32,113 bases of DNA from Candidatus Levybacteria bacterium RIFCSPHIGHO2_01_FULL_38_26 (GTDB lineage Bacteria; Patescibacteriota; Microgenomatia; Levybacterales; UBA12049). A program made the position numbers and the translations under genes. The DNA is taken from contig MFNO01000033.1 in NCBI GenBank assembly GCA_001782075.1, positions 1 to 32,113 on the forward strand, written 5' to 3'. The notes under the pieces are model-generated. The model searched no databases. It was not told the DNA's origin and saw nothing but the letters and a program-made list of their open reading frames with translations. Below, piece after piece: positions 1-8,541 of the stretch (the first letter of the stretch is position 1; each line of letters opens with the position of its first letter).

Positions 1-360
1 ATAATCCTCGCCTTTTGATATCGTAGACTGCGCCAGTTCTGCGTTTTTGTCCTTATCGTTATGCAATAGATAAAGTCCGCTATTTAATCTTTTGTCTGCT
101 TGCAATAAATCAAATTCTGCCTTCTTTAAAAGATCTGAGATAAGAAGCCGGACAATCCAATCGCGTGTCATCTTTAGAAAGTACAGTGGATGATCGGGTA
201 AAATTCCAGGATACGGAAGTTCGTATTCAACGCTTTTGGATGTATTGGAGTCTGCAGAAACAGTTGCTTGGTTGAGAGGTAAAGTTTCCTGGGCAAAAGA
301 AGACACCGTATTTAAAGTTATGAGTGTTAAAAAAGAAAATAAAAAAATAATCTTTTTCAT
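1..360 (-). CDS. DUF5667-like secreted protein, C-terminally truncated by the window edge
   Basis: Reverse-strand ATG at 360 gives MKKIIFLFSFLTLITLNTVSSFAQETLPLNQ...YELPYPGILPDHPLYFLKMTRDWIVRLLISDLLKKAEFDLLQADKRLNSGLYLL..., open to position 1. Signal peptide plus the PYPGILPDHPLYFLK motif typical of DUF5667. Missed by the ORF track because no stop lies in the window. Confidence 0.8.
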   Translation of the reverse strand, partial: MKKIIFLFSFLTLITLNTVSSFAQETLPLNQATVSADSNTSKSVEYELPYPGILPDHPLYFLKMTRDWIVRLLISDLLKKAEFDLLQADKRLNSGLYLLHNDKDKNAELAQSTISKGEDY

Positions 361-420
361 ACCTGACCCTTTCGTAGTCCCTCCACAGCTTTAGCGAAGT
401 GGGACGAAGGAGGGCCACAT

Positions 421-1674
421 CTATCTTTTTGCCACCACATTTAAATAATCACTTTCAAGAGGATCAAATGACTCTCCAAACAGCCTACCTAACAACATGC
501 CTCCGTGTAAATAAATTTCTGAAAAACCAGCATCACGTAAAAGTCTTTTTATCTTCTGCTGATTCATATAAGCTATTGGGGTACTATTAATTGACTTTGG
601 ATGCCATCTTTTCCCATCAAAATAAAAAATTCCCATGTTAAGCATTATGCTGTCGCCTGGTTTTTTTGGTGGATCATAAAACTCTATAAAAGAATATTCC
701 TCTTCTTGACTACCTTTCACCTTAGCAATATTAAAATCTTCAAGCCTCTTGTTCTTATTAAAAATTTTCTCTGCGTTTATAATTTGAAGAAGAATTACTG
801 AGTTTTTTGCCAATAAACTATCTGCCACGGCCTTAAGTATACTTTTGTAATTTTGCGAATTATGAGGTAAGGCATTACCCATAAAAATTGCCGCACCAAA
901 CTCTCTTTTTTTCTTTTTTAGAATATCAACATAATCTCCTTTTAAAAAAGTGAGCCTTCTTTTTGTACTACTATCTAAATCCTTCCATTTTGCTTTTGAT
1001 GCCTCAAACATAAGACTGCTTCTTTCAAGCCCAACCACCTCAAAACCCTCTTTTGCAAGAGCAATATCGTGTCCTCCAGTTCCGCAGCCAACATCTAAAA
1101 TTTTTTTGACTTTTTTTTCTCTGAATAATTTGACCAAATCAGGAATCTCGTTACCTAGTCTTTTTCCCCATGAAACAACCATATCATAGTGTCTTGATAG
1201 CCAATCGTGATATTCCTCATCCTCTACAAATCGTAATTTGCCTCCAACGACTGCTCTGAAAATATCGCCTTTAGAAATCATGCCAACCAGATTATCATTC
1301 TTATCAACAACAGGCAGACGGCCTACTTTGTTGACAAACATCAAAGACTGTGCTCTAAGAAGAGGGGTATCGGCAGTGACAATTGTTGGGTCGCCACTCA
1401 TTATATCTTCGGCAGTTAATGCAAGAATCTGGGGGACTTTCTTTTCCATGCTCTCAAAGTCACCTTCACCGAATGGGTCTTCTATGTATTCTTGCACTGA
1501 TGGGTAAAACTTGGATAAAATATCACGTTCTGTAATAAAACCTATTACTTTTTTTCCTTCGCAAACCGGAAGTCCGTTTATGCCGCGTCCAAAGATAAGA
1601 CGAGCTATTTCCTCAATCTTCGCATCAACAGAAACATACTCGACGTGTTTGGACATTACATCAGATACTTTCAT
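421..1674 (-). CDS. Tandem CBS domains fused to a class I SAM-dependent methyltransferase
   Basis: N-terminal MKVSDVMSKHVEYVSVDAKIEEIARLIFGRGINGLPV..GFITERDIL and a second CBS (DIMSGDPTIVTADTPL..GMISKGDIF), then KKILDVGCGTGGHDIALAKEGFEVVGLERS (motif I). Confidence 0.88.
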   Translation of the reverse strand: MKVSDVMSKHVEYVSVDAKIEEIARLIFGRGINGLPVCEGKKVIGFITERDILSKFYPSVQEYIEDPFGEGDFESMEKKVPQILALTAEDIMSGDPTIVTADTPLLRAQSLMFVNKVGRLPVVDKNDNLVGMISKGDIFRAVVGGKLRFVEDEEYHDWLSRHYDMVVSWGKRLGNEIPDLVKLFREKKVKKILDVGCGTGGHDIALAKEGFEVVGLERSSLMFEASKAKWKDLDSSTKRRLTFLKGDYVDILKKKKREFGAAIFMGNALPHNSQNYKSILKAVADSLLAKNSVILLQIINAEKIFNKNKRLEDFNIAKVKGSQEEEYSFIEFYDPPKKPGDSIMLNMGIFYFDGKRWHPKSINSTPIAYMNQQKIKRLLRDAGFSEIYLHGGMLLGRLFGESFDPLESDYLNVVAKR

Positions 1675-1676
1675 AA

Positions 1677-2261
1677 TTAATTCTTTCTTTTTTTGCGTCT
1701 TTGATTCAAAACATCCCCAAATATTTCTTTCAGAAACGGCTCTTTTATATGCAGGCTTGCTGAAGTAAAAAATTCTTCCAAATTTTTACCTTGCGTTTTT
1801 TCGTACTCATATGCCTGCAACGCCATCTCAAGTTTGTCAAATTGCCAAAAAACTTTTGACTCCGGAGTAACTCTTTGAATCATTTCTTCAAAAATCCCAG
1901 CATATTCGTCTCCTCCTCCAATTTTATCAAAAATCTCTCTGATCCCTTCTTTCTCTCTCCTCTCCTTAGCATCTCGTTTTTTAATATCTACCAAGCCCGC
2001 TCTTTCGGCAACAACATCGCCTGTAACAAGCTCTCCAAGATCGTGAAGAAGAGACATTTTTATAAGCTTATCTTTGTCAAGTCCTACCCCAACCTTTTCC
2101 GAAAGCACCATTGCCAACACTCCAACTCTGAAAGAATGTTCCGCTATGCTTTCTGGGTCTTTAATCTTCTCTCTTTTCCAACCGCTTCTAAGCAAGTTTT
2201 TCGACTTTCCTACAGTCTTAAAAAAATCAAGATAATCAATTTTTTTGGAATTCTTTTTCAT
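1677..2261 (-). CDS. HD-domain hydrolase (YfbR/5'-deoxynucleotidase-like)
   Basis: SIAEHSFRVGVLAMVLSEKVG..KMSLLHDLGELVTGDVV: H...HD signature; 2 bp upstream of the CBS-methyltransferase gene. Confidence 0.85.
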   Translation of the reverse strand: MKKNSKKIDYLDFFKTVGKSKNLLRSGWKREKIKDPESIAEHSFRVGVLAMVLSEKVGVGLDKDKLIKMSLLHDLGELVTGDVVAERAGLVDIKKRDAKERREKEGIREIFDKIGGGDEYAGIFEEMIQRVTPESKVFWQFDKLEMALQAYEYEKTQGKNLEEFFTSASLHIKEPFLKEIFGDVLNQRRKKRKN

Positions 2262-2322
2262 TTAAAGTACCCATACTTTAGCATCAAGAGGAAAAAATAT
2301 CAAGCAGGAATTACTCTTGTAG

Positions 2323-3000
2323 TTATTGCTGTAATTGTGAAAGTATATCTCTTATATCTATTCTTCTCCTCATTCTCATCCAATCTTCCCGAAGAATCTC
2401 CCATCGTTCTGTAGGCTGAGTTTTTTCTACTCCAGACTCTTGATCTACTATTGTAATCTGATTTGGTAAATAATGCACAAACTTAAATCCTAAACTTCTA
2501 AGAGCCCTTGGCATTCTATCCCATTCCGGTACATCTCGTATAATTGCAGCGTCCAATTTCGTACGGATTCTTCCATCGTCAGTCCTCTCGTGAAATGCCT
2601 TATCGACAAGGCCGGCTATAAACCGCCTCCCCATACCGTGTCCTTGTAGCTCAGGATCTATTACTACTTTGACCAAAAAATGGTCATGTTCGTTTTCCGC
2701 AGCGTCATTTATTCCTCCACCAGCAACAGTAGATCCTAGTTTATTTTCAGAAAGATAAGTATGCGTCCGGTCATGCAATAGTCTTTGTTTTAAATCTGAC
2801 GCATCAATTGGTGGATTAGCATAATGTATCCTATTTTTAGGGTTGGTAAGTAAATTATAATATGCGCTCAAATCTTGATATAGTTCCCGACTGTCTCTTG
2901 CTAAATCTAATTTGCGCAAAGGAAGCAGCGTGTAACGTTTATCTACTTCTCTATCATTTGATTCTAATCCTGATGAACCCAGTAATTCTGGTCGTCCCAT
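2323..3000 (-). CDS. GNAT family N-acetyltransferase
   Basis: VVIDPELQGHGMGRRFIAGLVDKAF = GNAT motif A; Shine-Dalgarno-like AGGAGG upstream of the ATG. Confidence 0.75.
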   Translation of the reverse strand: MGRPELLGSSGLESNDREVDKRYTLLPLRKLDLARDSRELYQDLSAYYNLLTNPKNRIHYANPPIDASDLKQRLLHDRTHTYLSENKLGSTVAGGGINDAAENEHDHFLVKVVIDPELQGHGMGRRFIAGLVDKAFHERTDDGRIRTKLDAAIIRDVPEWDRMPRALRSLGFKFVHYLPNQITIVDQESGVEKTQPTERWEILREDWMRMRRRIDIRDILSQLQQ

Positions 3001-3121
3001 AAGAATAATCCTCCTTCATCGCTGAATAGTATATAAATATATCATATGCACTCTCGAAATACAAGGAAAGTGAGCCTTGTACGGAAAGAGAGGTTTAACT
3101 GTTTTGCAATATTTATCTTTA

Positions 3122-3782
3122 TTAGGAAATTAGAGATGGTCTATTCAAAACGGAGGATATCTCTTCCCATGCGCTTCGTTTAAGTTCAAATAATTCTACG
3201 TCCTTCACTCCTCCAAGCAAATCTACTTGATCCTCTAAGGTGCCTATAAACTTAAATCCACATCGTCTAAAAACTCCACTTGCTCTTTGCCAATAAGGAA
3301 TATCCTTGATTACTCCTGCATCAAGTTTTGTCCTTTGACGGCCATCATAAGTCGGTGTTGAGAATGCCATATCCAATAATCTCTTTGAGGAACTGACTAC
3401 CTACATGATGACCACCATCGCCTTTATTCTGCAGATCTTTTTCTATTACTAATCCCTCTATCCACGTGTCATGTCGTCCAGGATCTGAATCTCTCAGCTT
3501 GCTATAACCAACAGTATCTCCAAGTAAGTTTTTACCTACTATACCGTGCAAAGCAGGTATTTTAAATTCGTCCATCAATTCTCCTACATCTTTAGGCACT
3601 GGGTTAAAATGTAAAGAATTTATCGGATCCTGTAATAAACGTAAGTAATGACTTAGTTGATTTGTAGAAAAATCAATTTCTTGCACTGTAGCTATCGTTG
3701 ACATCTTGCGTAGCTCCTCTCGTGCGTTAAAAGCGATCTCGTTCTGATCTGCACCTTGTGGCTCTTCTTCCAGACTCGTCAT
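3122..3782 (-). pseudogene. GNAT family N-acetyltransferase, paralog of 2323..3000, split by a +1 frameshift near 3376
   Basis: ORFs 3345..3782 (..VIEKDLQNKGDGGHHVGSQFLKEII) and 3122..3376 (DMAFSTPTYDGRQRTKLDAGVIKDIPYWQRASGVFRRCGFKFIG) together match the intact paralog (..LVDKAFHERTDDGRIRTKLDAAIIRDVPEWDRMPRALRSLGFKFVH). Confidence 0.75.
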
Positions 3783-3881
3783 ATAAATACCCTTCTAAAA
3801 TAGACAGGCTCTATATATCATTCTTGATCATAAATGTCAACTTTTCACTGCTTGTTAAGCAAAGCTTATTCAGGCTTTCTA

Positions 3882-4739
3882 CTACAAGCGTTTTCCCATT
3901 AGGAAAAGTCCGCCAAGAATAAGCATAGCTCCGATAAATTCAATACCGCTAAGATATTCGCCGAAAATAAAAAATGCAATCACTGCCGTTAATATTGGCG
4001 AGGTCAGCTGATATGACGTTGCCTCTGCTGTTTTCAAATAGGAAATTGCAAGATACAAACATACAATCGTTCCGGCAACGATAAGTCCATACAGCAAAAA
4101 TAAAAACATATCTTGCCCTGTAGTCTTTTGTAGACTTTCAGGAAAGTATTGCAATGCTAATGGAAGTAAGATAAACAAGCTAAAAAAATTTCTTCCAAAA
4201 GCAAGAAAGAAAGAAGAAGAATGCCTTATTCTACTTTTAACAATTATGTCATTAATTCCCCACACAAAAGCACTGCCAAGAAAAAACAAATTTCCTACCT
4301 CAAAAGAAAATGAAACTGATGTGCTAAGTACATATGCTCCAACAAACATAAAGACAAGACCTCCGACCTGAGTTTGAGAAAGTTTTTCTTTTAACAAAAG
4401 AAATGCAAGAATCGCGGCAAAAAAAGTCTCGAGCTGAAAAATAAATCCGGCTTCACTTGCCCTGCCAACTGAAAGACCCAAAAAAGCAAATATAGATCCT
4501 ATGGCAGCAAAAAAACCAAGGACTGCAACCCAAAAAATATTCTTTAGGGTAAGGTTTTTAAAAATTTCTTTTCTCCAAAAAGCTACGATTCCAATAAAAA
4601 CACCTGCAAGTAGCACTACTGTAAAAGCTGCAAAAAGAGGAGGAAAATCTGTGACAAATTTTTTTCCTAAAATGGGAATTAATCCATATAGTGCCGCGCT
4701 ACATAAGGCAAATAATAAACCCTTCTTTTGATTTGACAT
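3882..4739 (-). CDS. DMT/EamA family transporter
   Basis: 285 aa, about 10 TM segments in two EamA-like halves (LFALCSAALYGLIPILGKKF..; FVWGINDIIVKSRI..). Confidence 0.85.
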   Translation of the reverse strand: MSNQKKGLLFALCSAALYGLIPILGKKFVTDFPPLFAAFTVVLLAGVFIGIVAFWRKEIFKNLTLKNIFWVAVLGFFAAIGSIFAFLGLSVGRASEAGFIFQLETFFAAILAFLLLKEKLSQTQVGGLVFMFVGAYVLSTSVSFSFEVGNLFFLGSAFVWGINDIIVKSRIRHSSSFFLAFGRNFFSLFILLPLALQYFPESLQKTTGQDMFLFLLYGLIVAGTIVCLYLAISYLKTAEATSYQLTSPILTAVIAFFIFGEYLSGIEFIGAMLILGGLFLMGKRL

Positions 4740-4750
4740 TTAAGCATGTT

Positions 4751-5338
4751 TTAATGTCCTTTGTATCCAATCTTCTCAAGAGCTATGCGTAGTGTTTCTT
4801 CTTTGTTCTGTGCGTAGGTATTAATTACCAAATCATAATACTTTTTATCCCAGTAAACCCAGTTGGGATCGCCGCCTGCATAAAGCCTGCTCCATTTTTC
4901 CAAATGCCCTTGTTCTCTTGCCATCAATTCCTCTTTTGCTTCATCTACCGATATTTTTTTTCTATTAACCAAGCGATCAATTCTTATTTCCATTTTGTCA
5001 TTACCCTCTTCATCCTCGCAAATAACCAGAATCTTAAACACTCCTTCTATTCCCTGCGCATCAAATCCTGCCAAATGACTCTGGACAACTTGATTACTCT
5101 CTTCTAGAAGAAGCTTTTTTATTTTTTCTTCATACTCAAGATCAAAATGATCAGGCCGTGCGCCCACCTGAACTTCGCTTATTTTTAATTCGTTATGGAT
5201 TTTCTCAAACAGAATTCCACCTTCTAGGAGTTCCCAGTCTAATTTTTCTGCCAAACCTGAGGCCAAAGTTGTAGTACCTGAACCAATGCGACCGGAGACT
5301 GTGATATTGCGGATACTTGGGAAATCAACGGGAGCCAA
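4751..5338 (-). CDS. Cytidylate kinase-like P-loop kinase
   Basis: ITVSGRIGSGTTTLASGLAEKL (GSGTTT P-loop of the archaeal-type CMP kinase family), RIDRLVNRKKISVDEAKEELMAREQGHLEKWSRLY, YYDLVINT; overlaps the 3' end of gap. Confidence 0.75.
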   Translation of the reverse strand: MAPVDFPSIRNITVSGRIGSGTTTLASGLAEKLDWELLEGGILFEKIHNELKISEVQVGARPDHFDLEYEEKIKKLLLEESNQVVQSHLAGFDAQGIEGVFKILVICEDEEGNDKMEIRIDRLVNRKKISVDEAKEELMAREQGHLEKWSRLYAGGDPNWVYWDKKYYDLVINTYAQNKEETLRIALEKIGYKGH

Positions 5339-6407
5339 CCATTATCACCTCCTCAACTAATCGGTTGGCATATCCATATTCATTGTCATACCAGGCTATA
5401 ACTTTTGCCATATTTCCTCCCACAACTTGGGTAAGAGAAAGGTCAACAATTGAGGAGTAGGAACTGCCAACTATGTCGCTTGAAACAATCGGGTCTTCTG
5501 TAACTGTCAGTATGCCTTTATAAAATTCGCTTTCTGCTGCTTTTTTAAATACACTATTGATCATCTCTTTTGTTGCCTCTTTTTTCAAAAGAAAAGTAAA
5601 ATCAGATAAAGACCCAACCGGTACTGGCACTCTCAGAGCAAGCCCTGAAAATTTATTTGATAAAGAAGGCAACGCTTTTGCAGCCGCAATAGTTGCGCCT
5701 GTTGATGTTGGGATTATATTCTCCGAAGCCGCCCTGGCCCTTCTATAATCTTTGTGTCCTCCGTCCTGAAGTCTTTGATCAGATGTGTATCCATGAACTG
5801 TGGTCATCATAGCTTTTTCAATACCAAAATTTTCCTCTATGATTTTAGCAACGGGCGCAATACAATTTGTGGTACACGAGGCATTATTGATAAGATTTTC
5901 GCCTTTGTAGTCCTTTTCGTTTACGGATAAAACATAAGTCGGGACACCTTGTCCTGAGCTTGTCGAAGGATCGCCTTCTTTTATAGGGGCCGATAAAACT
6001 ACTTTTTTTGCGCCAGCAGAAAGATGAGCCTTGAGTTTCTCCTCTGTTGTGAAATGCCCTGTTGATTCAATAACAACATCTACATTTAAATCTTTCCAAG
6101 GAAGAAAACTGGGGTCTTTTTGGGAGAAAACAGGAATTTTTTTGTCATTAATAATTAAATGGCCAATGCAGTCTTTGAGTATCCCTATCTTTTCTTCGTC
6201 TTCTAATTTTGAATTTTGAATTTTGAATTTTGAATTCAGGATACCGTATGTAGTGTCGTACTTCAAAAGATACATCCATCCCTTGATATCAGTCGATGAA
6301 CCGGCATTTATAGCAACCACGTCAATCTCATCCGAATGTTCCTGAAGAATCACTCTATGAGCAACTCTTCCAATTCTTCCATAACCATTAATAGCAACGC
6401 GAATCAT
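5325..6407 (-). CDS. gap: Type I glyceraldehyde-3-phosphate dehydrogenase
   Basis: IRVAINGYGRIGR, NNASCTTNCIAPVAK (catalytic Cys), YDNEYGYANRLV. ATG at 6407 preferred over the TTG at 6416. Confidence 0.96.
   Translation of the reverse strand: MIRVAINGYGRIGRVAHRVILQEHSDEIDVVAINAGSSTDIKGWMYLLKYDTTYGILNSKFKIQNSKLEDEEKIGILKDCIGHLIINDKKIPVFSQKDPSFLPWKDLNVDVVIESTGHFTTEEKLKAHLSAGAKKVVLSAPIKEGDPSTSSGQGVPTYVLSVNEKDYKGENLINNASCTTNCIAPVAKIIEENFGIEKAMMTTVHGYTSDQRLQDGGHKDYRRARAASENIIPTSTGATIAAAKALPSLSNKFSGLALRVPVPVGSLSDFTFLLKKEATKEMINSVFKKAAESEFYKGILTVTEDPIVSSDIVGSSYSSIVDLSLTQVVGGNMAKVIAWYDNEYGYANRLVEEVIMVGSR
5947..5973. repeat. Short dispersed-repeat-like element (CCTTGTCCTGAGCTTGTCGAAGGATCG) inside gap
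   Basis: Translates as DPSTSSGQG, an insertion between SAPIKEG and VPTYVL of GAPDH. Confidence 0.75.
6205..6237. repeat. Heptanucleotide tandem repeat (TTTTGAA)n inside gap
   Basis: aattttgaattttgaattttgaattttgaattc; about 4 units, encoding NSKFKIQNSKL. Confidence 0.9.
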
Positions 6408-6441
6408 ATAAATCAAAGTATATACTTTAAAAACAACTCAA

Positions 6442-7398
6442 TCAAGAGGATATTGCCGCTGGAAGAGAAAAGCTAAATGTCGAACCTTTGCCAACCTCTG
6501 ATTCTACCCATATACGTCCTCCGTGTCTCTGAACAATTTCTTTTGAGATATACAAACCCAAACCGGTGCCCCTGGACTCCTTCGATGTCTTGCTAGAAAC
6601 TCTGAAAAATTTTGTAAATAAATGCGGCAAAGAAGACTTAGGAATACCTATTCCAGTGTCATTTACACTTGTAATTACCTCTTGTCCTTTTTGTTCAATG
6701 GAGACCGAAACTTTACCAGACTTGTCTGTATAAGCGATTGCGTTTGATAAAAGATTTAAAAGCACCTCATTTGTTCTTAATTTATCCGCCTTTACAAAAA
6801 AACGTTTTTGAGGTTTTGTGAAAGTCAGATTAATTTTTTTATCCTTTGCCACTTCTAAAAACTCTTCAACCGCCTCCTCAACGCTCTCGCCCCAATCCAG
6901 TGCCTGCGTCGAAATAGCAAGCGCCCCCCTCTCGATACGAGACACATTCAGAAGATTTTCAGTTAAACCCACGAGTTGCTGTACGGCAATATCAATACGG
7001 CGTAAAAACAAATTCTGTGTATTATCGAGCTTCCCCTTGCTCTCGTTTATGAAAACCGATAGATAATCCCTGATTGAGGTTAAAGGAACTCGCAGTTCGT
7101 GCGCCGTCATGTATACAAAGTCTGTTTTTGCCTCCTCCTGCTCACTTTTTTTCATGTTGTTTATTTTTTTTATGTCAGGATTGTTTCTCAAAATGCAAAT
7201 CAAAAAAGTCGATGCTATAGTAAGTCCAAAGAAAATAGTAAAAATAACAATGCCAAAAAACATTAGCTGACCCGCTTGGGGAGTAGCAAATGAGCTAATC
7301 CATAAAAAACTAGCAATAATCAAGTAGGTTGCGGAAATTACAGTTGCAACAAATGAAGCTAAAAGTAGTAACCCTAGGTTAAGCTTGGGCAGGTTCAC
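6442..7398 (-). CDS. Sensor histidine kinase (2 TM, HisKA, HATPase_c)
   Basis: FVYMTAHELRVPLTSIRDYLS (H-box), NLLSNAIAYTDKSG (N), DTGIGIP (G1), GTGLGLYISKEIV (G2); GTG start. Confidence 0.93.
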   Translation of the reverse strand: MNLPKLNLGLLLLASFVATVISATYLIIASFLWISSFATPQAGQLMFFGIVIFTIFFGLTIASTFLICILRNNPDIKKINNMKKSEQEEAKTDFVYMTAHELRVPLTSIRDYLSVFINESKGKLDNTQNLFLRRIDIAVQQLVGLTENLLNVSRIERGALAISTQALDWGESVEEAVEEFLEVAKDKKINLTFTKPQKRFFVKADKLRTNEVLLNLLSNAIAYTDKSGKVSVSIEQKGQEVITSVNDTGIGIPKSSLPHLFTKFFRVSSKTSKESRGTGLGLYISKEIVQRHGGRIWVESEVGKGSTFSFSLPAAISS

Positions 7399-7442
7399 TC
7401 TTTTATTCTGACACTAAGAAATTTCAAGCGCAAGAGGTAAGT

Positions 7443-8516
7443 TTAATACAGGATTTCGATCCCTGGAAGCTTGTTGTCACTCAAAAATTCAAGCATTGCA
7501 CCACCTCCAGTTGACAAGAAAGAAAATTCTTCGGAAAGACCAATATTCCTTAAGAACCCAAGAGTATCTCCTCCGCCTACAATGCTAAACTCCTTACTTT
7601 TTGCTATAGCATAGGCTAGTTTTCTAGATGCTCTTGCGGAGTCCTCTTTTTTATTTTCTACATATCCTACAGGCCCGTTCCATATAATTGTTTTTGCTAA
7701 ATTAATAACTTGAATGAAATTTTCTGTACTTTCATCAGTAATATCTGTTTCGTTTTTGTTTAGCTCGCCAACAAACAACATTGATTTTGCACTATTCAAT
7801 TTTTCATGCTGGACTTTTATTAAAGATTCTGTTTCTTTTGCAATTTTTCCTCCAACCAAAACGTAATCTGCAAAATGATGCATCTTCTCAACCAAAGGTA
7901 ATTTTGTCTCGAGCTTTGCTCCGCCAATAAGTACTACCAAAGGCCTCTCAGGATCTTTTAGCACTTTGGACAAAACTTCGATTTCTTTTTCCAAACGAAA
8001 TCCGGCAAAATGAGGAAGGTGTTTTGGCACGCCAACTATTGACGCGTGCTTTCTATGGCTTGCGGCAAATGCGTCATTCACATATACATCTGCAAGGCCT
8101 GCCAGCTTTTTCGCAAACTCTTCATCGTTCTTCTCTTCACCTTCATAAAACCTTAAATTCTCTAGTAAAAAGAGGCTAGGCAGTACCTCCCATCCGTCAA
8201 ACTCTCCCAAATTAATTTTTTTTAATTTTAAATTTTCAATTTTTAATTTATTAGAAATCCATTTGGCAACAGGATTTAGGCTCAAGCTCTTGTCAACGCC
8301 CTTGGGCCTTCCTAAATGACCTGCTATAATTACCTTCGCCCCGTTTTTAAGTAAATATTCAAGGGTCGGCATCCACGCCAAAAGCCTACTGTCGTCAATA
8401 ATTTTTGTCTGTTGTCTATTATTTGTTTTTTGTTGTGAAAGAGGTACGTCTAAATCCGCTCTTAAAAAGACTGTCTTCCCAGAAACATTAGCATTTTTTA
8501 AAAGACAAAGCTTCAT
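7443..8516 (-). CDS. pgk: Phosphoglycerate kinase
   Basis: KTVFLRADLDVPL, AGHLGRPKG, VNDAFAASHRKHASIVG, LIGGAKLETK, IWNGPVGYVE, IVGGGDTLGFL, LSTGGGAMLEFL. Confidence 0.96.
   Translation of the reverse strand: MKLCLLKNANVSGKTVFLRADLDVPLSQQKTNNRQQTKIIDDSRLLAWMPTLEYLLKNGAKVIIAGHLGRPKGVDKSLSLNPVAKWISNKLKIENLKLKKINLGEFDGWEVLPSLFLLENLRFYEGEEKNDEEFAKKLAGLADVYVNDAFAASHRKHASIVGVPKHLPHFAGFRLEKEIEVLSKVLKDPERPLVVLIGGAKLETKLPLVEKMHHFADYVLVGGKIAKETESLIKVQHEKLNSAKSMLFVGELNKNETDITDESTENFIQVINLAKTIIWNGPVGYVENKKEDSARASRKLAYAIAKSKEFSIVGGGDTLGFLRNIGLSEEFSFLSTGGGAMLEFLSDNKLPGIEILY
8212..8252. repeat. Degenerate heptanucleotide array (TTTTNAA)n inside pgk
   Basis: tttttaattttaaattttcaatttttaattt; encodes NKLKIENLKLKKI. 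Confidence 0.8.
8404..8438. repeat. Second, degenerate heptanucleotide array inside pgk
   Basis: ttgtctg ttgtcta ttatttg ttttttg ttgtg; encodes QQKTNNRQQTK. Confidence 0.65.
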
Positions 8517-8541
8517 AAATCAATTATACAAAAAAATACCA

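Noticed and set aside
227-418. Minus-strand 63-aa ORF in the track
   Set aside because: Wrong frame; the overlapping DUF5667-like frame starting at 360 has a signal peptide and family motif.
5300-5340. cmk-like/gap overlap as evidence of translational coupling
   Set aside because: The cmk-like start (TTG at 5338) is uncertain, so the 14-bp overlap may be an annotation choice.
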